Part shown: positions 8,482 through 16,234 of the stretch, in pieces
Numbering within the stretch: the first letter of the stretch is position 1
Layout of the letters: the number at the start of each line of letters is the position of its first letter
DNA from: Anaerolineaceae bacterium
Lineage (GTDB): Bacteria; Chloroflexota; Anaerolineae; Anaerolineales; Anaerolineaceae
Length of the DNA: 64,000 nt
Direction: 5' to 3'
NCBI GenBank assembly: GCA_002702705.1
Contig: PABH01000020.1
Coordinates: 182,345 to 246,344 of the forward strand
The notes under the pieces: model-generated
The model's database searches: none
What the model saw: the letters and a program-made list of their open reading frames with translations, nothing else
Told to the model about the DNA's origin: nothing
Position numbers and translations under genes: made by a program

Positions 8482-8916
8482 TTCCATCCAAATGGTTACA
8501 GGACCATCATTAACCAGTTCCACCATCATATGTGCTCCAAATTCGCCTTGTTGGGTTGGAACACCCTCATTCTTTAATACATTCGCGAAATAATTTACTA
8601 AATGATCCGCAGTTTCTGGCGCTTCCGCATTGATAAAAGATGGTCGATTACCTTTTTTTGTATCTGCATACAAAGTAAACTGGGATACAACAATCGCTTT
8701 TCCGCCGATATCTTTTATAGATAAGTTCATCTTGCCTTCTTCGTCACCAAAGATACGAAGATTGCTAATTTTTTTTGCAAGGAGGTTCGCTTTTTCTTCT
8801 GAGTCTTCTTTTCCGATCCCTAAAAATATCATTAACCCTTGTTGAATTTCATCCGCAACAAATTGTTGATTTACTTTAACGGATCCGCGTGCAATTCGTT
8901 GAATTAATACCCTCAT
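8476..8916 (-). CDS. dtd: D-aminoacyl-tRNA deacylase
   Basis: Dtd hydrolyses D-aminoacyl-tRNAs, removing mischarged D-amino acids such as D-Trp and D-Tyr from tRNA. The 146 residues are full length. They start MRVLIQRIARGSVKV and contain the cross-subunit active-site motif SQFTLYADTKKGNRPSF. The Gly-cisPro motif appears as NDGPVTIWMEL at the C-terminus. ATG 8916 has GGAGA 5 nt upstream; an upstream TTG at 8943 would add nine unusual residues and is not favoured. It lies 71 nt downstream of trpS, with a hairpin between them, and is probably the third gene of the T-box operon. That would place a D-amino-acid quality-control enzyme under tryptophan control. Confidence 0.96.
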   Translation of the reverse strand: MRVLIQRIARGSVKVNQQFVADEIQQGLMIFLGIGKEDSEEKANLLAKKISNLRIFGDEEGKMNLSIKDIGGKAIVVSQFTLYADTKKGNRPSFINAEAPETADHLVNYFANVLKNEGVPTQQGEFGAHMMVELVNDGPVTIWMEL

Positions 8917-8940
8917 TAAATCTCCATGTTTGGTGTGTAC

Positions 8941-8977
8941 CAACAGGGCAGAAGTAAATAACTTAACTGCCCTGTTG
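8941..8977 (-). repeat. 11-bp inverted repeat between trpS and dtd
   Basis: Perfect arms CAACAGGGCAG and CTGCCCTGTTG flank a 15-nt loop. It lies 10 nt after the trpS stop and 24 nt before dtd. No T run follows on the minus strand, so it is more likely an mRNA 3'-end or processing hairpin than a strong terminator. Confidence 0.6.
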
Positions 8978-8987
8978 ATAGTCTAGA

Positions 8988-9974
8988 TTACGGCATTCCG
9001 ATCGCATCTCGAACTTCACGAATCGTTTCTGCTGCGATCACACGGGCGCGATCTGCGCCATCCTCCAGAATCTCCCAAATTCTTTCCGGCTTTTGTGCTA
9101 ATTCTGCTCGTTTTTCGCGAAAGGGAACAAAATGCGAATTGATATTTTTAGCAAGTAGTTTTTTGCAATCCACACAACCAATACCGGCGGTTCGACACTC
9201 CTGATTAACCATCTTTACTTCATCGGGTGACGAAAATGTCTTATGTAAACTATAAACATTACAAACATCTGGGTTTCCGGGATCAGAACGGCGTTTTCGC
9301 TGCGGGTCTGTCACCATCATCATTACCCGTTTTTGAGTCTCTTCTGGCGTAGCAGCCATTTCGATATGATTATCCAGGCTTTTACCCATCTTTTGTTGTC
9401 CATCTATCCCTAAAACTTTTGGAAACTCAGTGACTTTCATTTGAGGTTCAATCAATACATCAGTGTTGTATCGATAATTGAATGAACGAACAATTTCTCG
9501 TGTGAATTCAATATGAGGTGCTTGATCCACACCAACTGGGACAAGATTGGTTTTGTATAAAACAATATCCGCAGCCATTAATACCGGGTAACCAACCAAT
9601 CCATAATTCACATTTTGTGGTTGTTGGCGAACTTTTTCCTTAAATGTGGGTAAGTCGGTTAGTTTTCCTAACATTGTGACCATTGATAAGATTACATGCA
9701 ACTCATTAATTTGTGGAACGTGTGATTGAACAAATACAATCGACTTTGCCGGGTCAATTCCGGCGGCAAGCCAGTCTAAGACCATATCCAAGGTATTTGC
9801 TTTTAGATCTTTTGTTGTTTCCATCGTGGTTAATGCATGAATATCCACGACAGCGTAAACACAATCGTAATCATTTTGAAGGGCAACATAATTATTAATT
9901 GCTCCCAAATAATTCCCTAAGTGTTGTTTGCCGGTTGGCCTTGCTCCGGAAAAAACTCTACCTTTTTTCTCCAT
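8988..9974 (-). CDS. trpS: Tryptophanyl-tRNA synthetase
   Basis: TrpS charges tRNA-Trp, a class I synthetase acting in the cytoplasm. The 328 residues match the family. The HIGH-equivalent is in the RPTGKQHLGNYLGAI block (13-27), followed by the VGVDQAPHIEFTREI Trp/ATP pocket, and the KMSKS signature appears as QKMGKS. A pair of Cys-x2-Cys type sites (CRTAGIGCVDCKK) is present, as in many bacterial TrpS. The ATG overlaps the stop of the SelW-like gene as TAATG. A T-box with a UGG specifier precedes both genes, so expression is expected to rise when uncharged tRNA-Trp accumulates. Confidence 0.97.
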   Translation of the reverse strand: MEKKGRVFSGARPTGKQHLGNYLGAINNYVALQNDYDCVYAVVDIHALTTMETTKDLKANTLDMVLDWLAAGIDPAKSIVFVQSHVPQINELHVILSMVTMLGKLTDLPTFKEKVRQQPQNVNYGLVGYPVLMAADIVLYKTNLVPVGVDQAPHIEFTREIVRSFNYRYNTDVLIEPQMKVTEFPKVLGIDGQQKMGKSLDNHIEMAATPEETQKRVMMMVTDPQRKRRSDPGNPDVCNVYSLHKTFSSPDEVKMVNQECRTAGIGCVDCKKLLAKNINSHFVPFREKRAELAQKPERIWEILEDGADRARVIAAETIREVRDAIGMP

Positions 9975-10228
9975 TATTTTTTATCCTCTACGATCTTTTT
10001 TACTAAATTTAATACCTCTCCAGGATTAGCGTGGCGATTGGTTTGAAGTTTTGAATAAATTAATACATCGTTTACCGTTACTTCAAATTTTCCTCCAGTA
10101 GAAGGAATTATTTGAATAGATTGGATGACCTGTTCGTAACTACGTAACAATTCTGCAGCCAAACTGACTGCTCTCTCTGTGTAATGTCAAACGCTGCAAT
10201 ATTCTATCGTTATGGTTAATAAGTTCAC
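9974..10228 (-). CDS. SelW/Rdx-family selenoprotein with CxxU motif (in-frame TGA)
   Basis: This is a thioredoxin-fold protein of the SelW/SelT/SelH (Rdx) family, thought to act in redox reactions. Reading from GTG 10228 (GGAGG 4 nt upstream) gives MNLLTITIEYCSV, then TGA at 10189-10187, then HYTERAVSLAAELL, and the frame runs on to 9974. IEYC-S-V-U-HYTERA matches the family's CxxC/CxxU redox loop, with Sec at residue 14. The downstream core IIPSTGGKFEVTVND is the diagnostic Rdx strand. With Sec the protein has 84 residues, as expected; without it the redox site is absent. It is the first gene after the Trp T-box and overlaps trpS by one base. Its link to tryptophan supply is unexplained. Confidence 0.93.
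10155..10189 (-). promoter_or_regulatory. Candidate bacterial SECIS element in the SelW-like gene
   Basis: After the TGA (10189-10187) come 15 nt, then a 6-bp stem GCAGUC/GGCUGC (10171-10166 with 10160-10155, one G-U pair) and the loop AGUUU. The loop has G in second position and starts 21 nt after the TGA. Both features fit the bacterial SECIS consensus. SelB binding is inferred. Confidence 0.72.
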
Positions 10229-10261
10229 CTTGCCTCCAATTTTGATATCAAAAAAATTAAC

Positions 10262-10455
10262 AAAAAAACCAACGTTCGAAGGGGACGAACATTGGTCCGC
10301 GGTACCACCCCAATTAGATATGGTATCTCTCTTTAATGTTTTATAACGGTTACAAACCGGCGCAGACTACTCAAATTTCATCTTTGCTACTCCAAGACCC
10401 ATTCCTTATATTGTTCATGCAATTTTCTCAGCAGCAATTGCTCTCTGTGATGAAA
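10262..10455 (-). promoter_or_regulatory. T-box riboswitch, tryptophan-specific
   Basis: The leader has all main T-box parts on the minus strand. The base of stem I is UUUCAUC (10455-10449) paired with GAUGAAA (10382-10376). An AGAGAG element follows the 5' arm. The specifier loop GAA-UGG-G puts the Trp codon UGG at 10401-10399. The T-box sequence GGGGUGGUACCGCGG is at 10311-10297. It is followed by an 11-bp terminator ACCAAUGUUCG/CGAACGUUGGU (10296-10268) and seven U. Uncharged tRNA-Trp should favour the antiterminator. The regulated genes are the SelW-like gene, trpS and probably dtd. Confidence 0.95.
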
Positions 10456-10502
10456 TAAATATAAGTACTATTTCTTTTCATTGTATTTTTTTATTACTCT
10501 CG

Positions 10503-10530
10503 ATTCTAAATTGTTTTCCTGGTTTGTCAA
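10503..10530 (-). promoter_or_regulatory. Sigma-70-type promoter of the T-box operon
   Basis: TTGACA (10530-10525), a 16-nt spacer and TAGAAT (10508-10503) make a near-consensus promoter. Transcription should start around 10496, about 40 nt before T-box stem I. Confidence 0.8.
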
Positions 10531-10653
10531 GTTTGAATTTTTTGATTATTTTTTTCTGAGTCTAAAACTAGCAAGTTCGAGATAATGACCTTGTAAAGAT
10601 AAAAGCATGAATTCTTAAAAATGAAATTGGTTTAATTTGGTAAAATCAGTGAT

Positions 10654-11274
10654 GTGATAGATAAAAAATTTACCATTCCAATTAAAAAAAGAATGTTTGA
10701 TTTATTAATTACAATTCCAGGATTTATCTTGTCTTTACCTGTTCTGGGAATTGTTGCATTGTTTGTCCGAATTAAGTTAGGTTCCCCAGTCATCTTTCAA
10801 CAAGAAAGGCCGGGGCTTAACGGTAAAATATTTACATTGCGGAAATTTAGGACGATGAAGAATGCCTTTGATGAGGATGGGCAGCCTTTGCCCGATGACC
10901 AACGTTTAACTAAGTTTGGAAGAATGTTAAGATCAACTAGCTTAGATGAACTGCCCGAAATGATTAATGTAATCCGAGGGGAAATGAGTCTGGTTGGTCC
11001 AAGGCCTTTATTGGTATCATATTTGGATCTGTATTCGGATGAGCAAAAACGCCGCCATCATGTTTTGCCAGGAATAACCGGTTGGGCTCAAATAAATGGA
11101 AGAAATACTATTTCCTGGCAAGAGAAGTTTCAGTTAGACCTTTGGTATGTGGACAATTATTCGGTTTGGTTGGATATTAAAATATTATTTAATACATTCT
11201 TAAAAGTAGTTCGCCGAGAAGGTATTGCTCAACCCGGAGAGGCAACGATGGCCGCATTTGATGGCGAAAATTAA
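10654..11274 (+). CDS. Sugar-phosphate transferase (polyprenyl-phosphate hexose-1-phosphate transferase family)
   Basis: This family moves a hexose-1-phosphate from a nucleotide sugar onto undecaprenyl phosphate, starting exopolysaccharide or glycan assembly at the membrane. The 206 residues contain one N-terminal membrane or re-entrant helix (about 15-38), the KLGSPVIFQQERPGLNGK block, KFRTM, the RSTSLDELP motif with the catalytic Asp-Glu pair, and VGPRPLL. It is the short form without the extra N-terminal helices of WcaJ. The GTG start lies 7 nt after a TAAAAT box and no Shine-Dalgarno is seen, so the mRNA is probably leaderless. No other glycan genes adjoin it. Its stop overlaps the convergent lipoprotein gene by 4 nt. 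Confidence 0.9.
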   Translation: MIDKKFTIPIKKRMFDLLITIPGFILSLPVLGIVALFVRIKLGSPVIFQQERPGLNGKIFTLRKFRTMKNAFDEDGQPLPDDQRLTKFGRMLRSTSLDELPEMINVIRGEMSLVGPRPLLVSYLDLYSDEQKRRHHVLPGITGWAQINGRNTISWQEKFQLDLWYVDNYSVWLDIKILFNTFLKVVRREGIAQPGEATMAAFDGEN

Positions 11275-12299
11275 TTTTCTGTTATTGTGTAGGGTGATAA
11301 AAAACCATTTTCTAGGTTTATTATCACCTGCTGAATAAAATTTTGTTTTCCAACTGACAATTTTTGTGTTACATCTTGAATAGAAAGTTTGGTTGATAAA
11401 ACGTTCTTCTCGCTGTTATTTATATCCAAAAGAATTTCATTCAATGGGCTTACATGATCCTGGTACACATAAATATCTGCTAATTGATCATTTTCTTGTG
11501 TCGGTGGAAAATCACTGATGATTATTCGTTGGTTTTCACGCAAGGTGGCAAACAATTGATCTGTTAAGAACTCGTTCGGAATAAATAAAACGTTAATCCG
11601 ATCTGTCTCTAACTCGGAATAGACTTCTAAGACATTATTTGAAGATTCAACTGCACCAGTGACTGGAAATACAACCACAGGTGCATATATCGGTGTACAA
11701 CGCCCGCATAAATAATGAGCTCCGTTTTTGAAAATTTGCTCAAGACTAGTATTCGATATGGTTTGGTTTGGTAAAATACCACCCATTCTCCAATCTGGTG
11801 CGATGAGAGCACTGATATATCCAGCTAAAAAGACCTGTTGGGCAGGGTTCTGTTTGATCTGGAATATTTCTGGTGGCAAGGAATTATTGTCGAGCGTATA
11901 TACCACGTAGGTTACACCGGATTTAATAAGGGTAGAGTCAAATTTTGTTGTTGCATTTTCTAAAAATACAACGATATCACTGGTTTGAGGGGTAATTTCA
12001 GCCTGAGAGAAACTATTTTGATATATATAACCATTCGAGTTACTGAAATCTGACAAAAAATCCGATATTGTTGTAACTTGAGATGATTGTTCGGTTGTAT
12101 TTGTAACAAAAAACAAGGTTAATGGTGTAGGTGTGGGCTCATCTTCCGTTGGGATTGGAGTTGCAGTATCCTTTTCTGGCGTAGAAGAAGAAGTGCTACT
12201 TTGACTTGTTGGAGTAACAATACTATTTTGGCAAGCAGTTAACAAAAGAAAACTGGTGAATAAAGTAAAAAGTATTCTGGCAGTAAATTGTTTTTTCAT
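11271..12299 (-). CDS. BMP/PnrA-like substrate-binding lipoprotein, orphan
   Basis: This 342-residue exported lipoprotein has a signal peptide ending in lipobox LLTAC at about residue 22. A Ser/Thr/Pro linker follows (about 25-60), then an alpha/beta domain. The segment QQVFLAGYISALIAPDWRMG resembles the signature of the basic membrane protein family (FLAGYLAGL-type), which binds nucleosides. The later C-x2-C pair YLCGRCTP is not part of that signature. There are no transporter genes next to it, and sequence conservation with family members looks low apart from that block. It may be a sensor or a binding protein used by a distant transporter. It is convergent with, and overlaps by 4 nt, the sugar-phosphate transferase gene. 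Confidence 0.6.
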   Translation of the reverse strand: MKKQFTARILFTLFTSFLLLTACQNSIVTPTSQSSTSSSTPEKDTATPIPTEDEPTPTPLTLFFVTNTTEQSSQVTTISDFLSDFSNSNGYIYQNSFSQAEITPQTSDIVVFLENATTKFDSTLIKSGVTYVVYTLDNNSLPPEIFQIKQNPAQQVFLAGYISALIAPDWRMGGILPNQTISNTSLEQIFKNGAHYLCGRCTPIYAPVVVFPVTGAVESSNNVLEVYSELETDRINVLFIPNEFLTDQLFATLRENQRIIISDFPPTQENDQLADIYVYQDHVSPLNEILLDINNSEKNVLSTKLSIQDVTQKLSVGKQNFIQQVIINLENGFLSPYTITEN

Positions 12300-12349
12300 T
12301 ATTGAACTTTCTTTTATTGATTATTTTAGGTCTGTATTATAATTGTTTT

Positions 12350-12820
12350 ATGATTGAATTAGAAATACCGGGTAGGGGAAATTATAAAATAAAACATCTC
12401 GTTTGTGATGTAAACGGCACATTGGCTTTGGATGGTGTGTTGCTACCAAATGTAGTAATTAAGCTGCAGCGTTTACGTGACAGGTTAGAGATCTTTTTGG
12501 TGACTGCAAATACATTCGGAAAACAATCGTTGATTGATACTCAAGTGGGTGTAACTGCAAAAATAATTCAAAAAGGCGATGAAGCTGAGCAAAAAAAGAA
12601 ATTTGTGCAAGAACTTGGTTCAGAATCCGTGATCGCTATAGGTCAGGGTTTCAATGATGCATTAATGTTACAAACAGCAGGAATTGGCATAGCCATTCTT
12701 TCCCCAGAAGGGCTTTCTGCAGATGCATTTCGTTATGCGGATTTGATTGTGCCTGATATTGATTCTGCGCTTTCCTTATTAGAAAATCCCTTAAGATTGG
12801 TGGCAACCCTGAGAAAATGA
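12350..12820 (+). CDS. Small HAD-superfamily phosphatase (soluble P-type ATPase-like)
   Basis: This is a 156-residue cytoplasmic HAD protein. Motif I is VCDVNGTLALDG, with the nucleophile Asp but Asn at the second Asp position; this DVNGT form is typical of the small soluble P-type-ATPase-like group. The last motif is GQGFNDALML, followed by AGIGIAILSPEG and a C-terminal RLVATLR that is also common in that group. The substrate is unknown. ATG 12350 is chosen because a TATAAT box ends 6 nt before it (leaderless start) and the MIELEIPGRG N-terminus is the family's own; an upstream Met would add a hydrophobic stretch that overlaps the promoter. The stop overlaps the next gene (ATGA), so the two are coupled. 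Confidence 0.85.
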   Translation: MIELEIPGRGNYKIKHLVCDVNGTLALDGVLLPNVVIKLQRLRDRLEIFLVTANTFGKQSLIDTQVGVTAKIIQKGDEAEQKKKFVQELGSESVIAIGQGFNDALMLQTAGIGIAILSPEGLSADAFRYADLIVPDIDSALSLLENPLRLVATLRK

Positions 12821-14019
12821 GTGAATCTAATTTTGAGACAAATTTTGAATCGCCAGTTCCTCCTTTTCGGTCTTCTGAGCCGTTAGGTGGGCGAAATTTA
12901 GAGTGGGAAAAACGATTAAAACGACGCTTAAGAATTAATTTTGATTATTATTTATTCTCCGCTATATTTTTTATTCTTTTAGCCACAGCAATTTTTTTTG
13001 ATGAATTGGCTTTGTATATTTTGGCAATTTTATTTGCGCCACTGCAAACACCACTTTTGGTTTTTTGTTTTAATGCAGCCTGGCAGCCATTTGATCGGTG
13101 GGTAAACATCGTCTTTGCCTGGGTTTTTAATTTTATTATCTTGTTTTTTGTAGGCTATTTGTTAGGTTTGGTCATTCAACAAATTCCAAATAAAGATATT
13201 TATGTTTGGCGTTTTTTCACCGAATTCTCTTGGGCGAATTTTGTGTTAATTACAATTGGAACCGGATTAACCTTTTTTATCATTCAGCGTAACCCAAACC
13301 AAAATGTCTTGGTTGCTAATATTGCGATTGTTTACAGCCTAAATTTGCCACTTATTTCAGCAGGGATTGCTCTAGCTTTTAATGAGTTTAATTTATTTGT
13401 GCAAACCTCACTTAATTTCTTGATTTTATGGTTATTTTCAGTATGTATTGGCTTTGGATTGATTCTGGTTTCAAAACTATCTCCTCACAAAACACGTGTA
13501 ATTATTTTTTCGGTCCTTTTTTTGGGATTAAGTTTATTAATGTTGTATATTAAATTTTTACCAAAGAACCCTTTGGTAGCAGATGATTCCTCGCGTTCGA
13601 TAGAGGTTGTGGAAGTTTGGACCAGTACTCCGGAAATTTTGCCAACAAAAATAAATAATTCTGTTTTAACTCCTGATTTAAGTCCAACACCTCAACCTAC
13701 AGATACACCAGTTGTGGTAAAATCTGCAACTGCTTCAGTTCCACCGACGGTGACACCTACAGTTACATTAACACCGTTACCAACACCTGTTTGGGCACAG
13801 ATTCAAGCCAGTGGAGGTGATGGAGCGAATATCCGTTCTGAACCTAATTTTAGTGCGAGTATTGTTCGTACCGTTCTAAATGGTACATTAATTCAGGTTT
13901 TACCAGATACGGTTGATACAGATGGAAACACCTGGGTACTTATCCGATTAGAAGATAACACAGAAGGTTGGATCATTCGAGATTTGATATTATCTGCCAC
14001 ACCTGCACCAGGTTGGTAG
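12817..14019 (+). CDS. Multi-pass membrane protein with Thr/Pro linker and C-terminal SH3b domain
   Basis: This 400-residue membrane protein of unknown function starts with a charged cytoplasmic segment of about 45 residues. Some seven hydrophobic helices follow (about 46-255), including FAPLQTPLLVF, which recalls the repeat in DUF389 membrane proteins. A Thr/Pro-rich outer linker spans about 275-325. The C-terminal bacterial SH3 domain contains GANIRSEPNFSASIVRTVLNG and ends WVLIRLEDNTEGWIIRDLI. SH3b domains usually bind cell-wall or extracellular ligands, so the C-terminus is expected outside. It is coupled to the HAD gene by an ATGA overlap and is followed 28 nt later by the phosphohexomutase gene. 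Confidence 0.75.
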   Translation: MSESNFETNFESPVPPFRSSEPLGGRNLEWEKRLKRRLRINFDYYLFSAIFFILLATAIFFDELALYILAILFAPLQTPLLVFCFNAAWQPFDRWVNIVFAWVFNFIILFFVGYLLGLVIQQIPNKDIYVWRFFTEFSWANFVLITIGTGLTFFIIQRNPNQNVLVANIAIVYSLNLPLISAGIALAFNEFNLFVQTSLNFLILWLFSVCIGFGLILVSKLSPHKTRVIIFSVLFLGLSLLMLYIKFLPKNPLVADDSSRSIEVVEVWTSTPEILPTKINNSVLTPDLSPTPQPTDTPVVVKSATASVPPTVTPTVTLTPLPTPVWAQIQASGGDGANIRSEPNFSASIVRTVLNGTLIQVLPDTVDTDGNTWVLIRLEDNTEGWIIRDLILSATPAPGW

Positions 14020-14047
14020 GTAAAAAATATTGGAGGAAAAATAATAT

Positions 14048-15508
14048 ATGGCAATAAAATTTGGCACAGATGGATGGCGTGCAGTTATATCAGATACTTT
14101 TACGTTTGCGAATTTACGGCAGTTAGCACAGGCAATTGCTGATGCTGTTGCATCTGAATCATGGTTGAACGGAACTGCAAATGGTTTATCTCCTGAAAAA
14201 AACACCATGGTGGTTGGTTTTGATACTCGTTTTTTGTCTGATCGTTTTGCAGTAGATGTTGCCAGAGTTTTTGCAGCCAATGGATTTAAAGTGTATCTGG
14301 CACAGGCGGATTCGCCAACGCCGGTAATATCTTACGCTATAAGAAATCTAAATGCAATTGGTGGGGTGATGATAACCGCATCACATAATGCGCCGCGTTA
14401 CAATGGCATAAAATTAAAAGCAGCCTTTGGTGGGTCTGCTTTACCGGAACAATGTCGTCGGGTAGAAGTTTATTTAAATGATAATGAAGCTCAGGCTCGA
14501 GGGCCGAATTTGATGGATTATCAACAAGCAAAGGATTTAAAATTAATACAGAGATTTAATCCATTAACTGCCTATCAGGAACATCTTCGTTCAATTATTG
14601 ATTTTGACTTAATCGCTGAAAACCCGCAAAGAATTGTGGTTGATTCGATGTATGGATCGGGCCGAGGTACCATTAGTTCGATATTACAGGGGACAGGCTG
14701 TGAAGTTACTGAAATTCGAGGAGAGATGAATCCCGGATTTGGGGGGGTACACCCGGAACCAATTGGAAAAAATCTAGGAGCACTAGCAGGTGCAATCAGC
14801 ATGGGATTGGGTTCTTTTGGTCTGGCTACCGATGGTGATGCTGATCGGATCGGTGCGATGGATGAACGCGGTAATTTTGTCGATCCCCATAAAATTATGG
14901 CTTTAACTTTAAAATACTTGGTCGAGAAAAAGAAATTAACCGGCTCTGTTGTTAGAACAGTTTCTACCACTCGGATGATTGACCGGCTCGCTAAGCGATA
15001 TGGGTTAACAGTACATGAAACCCCTGTTGGATTTAATCATATCGCAGATTTTATGCTAAATGATGATGTGTTAATCGGTGGAGAAGAATCCGGTGGCATT
15101 TCATTTAAAGGTCATATTCCTGAAGGTGACGGCATCATAATGGGTTTGTTATTGGTAGAGATTGTTGCTGAATCGGGTAAAACTTTATATGAGTTGGTAG
15201 AAGATTTACTGGATGATGTTGGTCCAGCTGAATATGAACGTCGAGATTTAAGATTAAGTAGTCCTGTTTCAAAATCTAAAATGGTAGAGCGTTTACAGGA
15301 AGATGCACCACAATCCATTGACGGTAAGAAATTAGTTGAGGTTTCTACCAAAGATGGTGTTAAGTATATTTTCGAAGATGATTCATGGTTGCTTATTCGC
15401 CCTTCTGGCACTGAACCAGTTTTAAGGGTATATGCAGAGGGAAGATCTAAAGAGATGGTAAAAGAAATGCTCAAGTATGGTGAAAAAATAGCCGAGAGCA
15501 TTCATTAA
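14048..15508 (+). CDS. Phosphoglucomutase/phosphomannomutase family protein
   Basis: This is an alpha-D-phosphohexomutase, interconverting sugar 1- and 6-phosphates in the cytoplasm. The 486 residues contain all four family motifs: the phosphoserine loop GGVMITASHNAPRYNG, the metal loop LATDGDADRIG, the sugar loop IGGEESGGIS and the phosphate-binding loop LIRPSGTEPVLRVY. The start has a GGAGG site about 10 nt upstream. It could supply hexose-1-phosphate for glycan synthesis, together with the sugar-phosphate transferase nearby. Motifs do not tell Glc, Man or GlcN specificity apart, so no symbol is given. A strong terminator follows. Confidence 0.93.
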   Translation: MAIKFGTDGWRAVISDTFTFANLRQLAQAIADAVASESWLNGTANGLSPEKNTMVVGFDTRFLSDRFAVDVARVFAANGFKVYLAQADSPTPVISYAIRNLNAIGGVMITASHNAPRYNGIKLKAAFGGSALPEQCRRVEVYLNDNEAQARGPNLMDYQQAKDLKLIQRFNPLTAYQEHLRSIIDFDLIAENPQRIVVDSMYGSGRGTISSILQGTGCEVTEIRGEMNPGFGGVHPEPIGKNLGALAGAISMGLGSFGLATDGDADRIGAMDERGNFVDPHKIMALTLKYLVEKKKLTGSVVRTVSTTRMIDRLAKRYGLTVHETPVGFNHIADFMLNDDVLIGGEESGGISFKGHIPEGDGIIMGLLLVEIVAESGKTLYELVEDLLDDVGPAEYERRDLRLSSPVSKSKMVERLQEDAPQSIDGKKLVEVSTKDGVKYIFEDDSWLLIRPSGTEPVLRVYAEGRSKEMVKEMLKYGEKIAESIH

Positions 15509-15512
15509 ATAA

Positions 15513-15551
15513 AAAAACCCCTGACTAAGTTATAGCAGGGGTTTTTGTTTT
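15513..15551 (+). terminator. Bidirectional intrinsic terminator
   Basis: Arms AAAAACCCCTG (15513-15523) and CAGGGGTTTTT (15536-15546) flank a 12-nt loop. T runs follow in both directions. It ends the phosphohexomutase unit and the convergent minus-strand cluster that stops at 15581. Confidence 0.9.
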
Positions 15552-15580
15552 TTTATAAGGATTACCGCAATACTTTGGTT

Positions 15581-16204
15581 TTAATTTGAAGATGAAAATC
15601 TCAATCTGCGGGCAAGGAAAATAATCACAATTAGAGCAAAAGCTGCCCCTACCAAAGCTGGTAGACCAAAGTCATCCATAAAACCTGTTGTGGGAAGTTC
15701 GGTGGGTGTTAGCTGACCGACAATGGAAGTAGCACCTGGTGTACCGGTTCCAGCCGCAGCTTGGGCTGCTTGGGTTTGGAAGGCTGCTACGGTTGCGGTT
15801 CGCGCAGCAGGATCTTTTCCACCGGCGACCGATGTCGCTGCAGACTGCGTGTTTGTTGGAGATGCAACAGCCACGACCGGTGTTTCAGTTGGGAATTCTG
15901 GCGTATTAGATGGAATGGCTTTCTGGGTTGCCATCCGGCTGTCAAACTCAGCAGTTTGCGTTGCGATTAAAGCAATCGCTGTATTTTGAGCTTGAATTTG
16001 AGCTGCTTGGTTCTCTAATTCAGCAGAAGTAGGGGGTTTTAAGAATAAAACCCATAAAATAATGCCAATAATGGCGAGTACAACAATTGCCCCTAACGCA
16101 CCAATTGCGATGATGAATGCTCGATTACTTGATCCTTCAACAACTTCATCTTCCGAAAATGGTTCTTCATCATATGGGGTTTCATCGAATTCATTTAAGT
16201 CCAT
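15581..16204 (-). CDS. Membrane protein with C-terminal LPTTG-helix-Arg sorting-like tail
   Basis: This 207-residue protein is of unknown function. The acidic N-terminus (about 1-27) is followed by a membrane helix (28-52) and an Ala/Thr/Gln-rich segment with Thr/Pro linkers. The tail ELPTTG is followed by a hydrophobic helix and ends in RRLRFSSSN. That tail has the layout of an LPXTG sortase signal. Membrane helices at both ends make a simple secreted-and-anchored protein unlikely, and sortases are not seen in the window. It is the last gene of the minus-strand cluster, 30 nt after the preceding gene and with its own ribosome site (AAGGAGATA). Confidence 0.6.
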   Translation of the reverse strand: MDLNEFDETPYDEEPFSEDEVVEGSSNRAFIIAIGALGAIVVLAIIGIILWVLFLKPPTSAELENQAAQIQAQNTAIALIATQTAEFDSRMATQKAIPSNTPEFPTETPVVAVASPTNTQSAATSVAGGKDPAARTATVAAFQTQAAQAAAGTGTPGATSIVGQLTPTELPTTGFMDDFGLPALVGAAFALIVIIFLARRLRFSSSN

Positions 16205-16234
16205 GTGCGTATCTCCTTCTCTTGATTCTTTACT

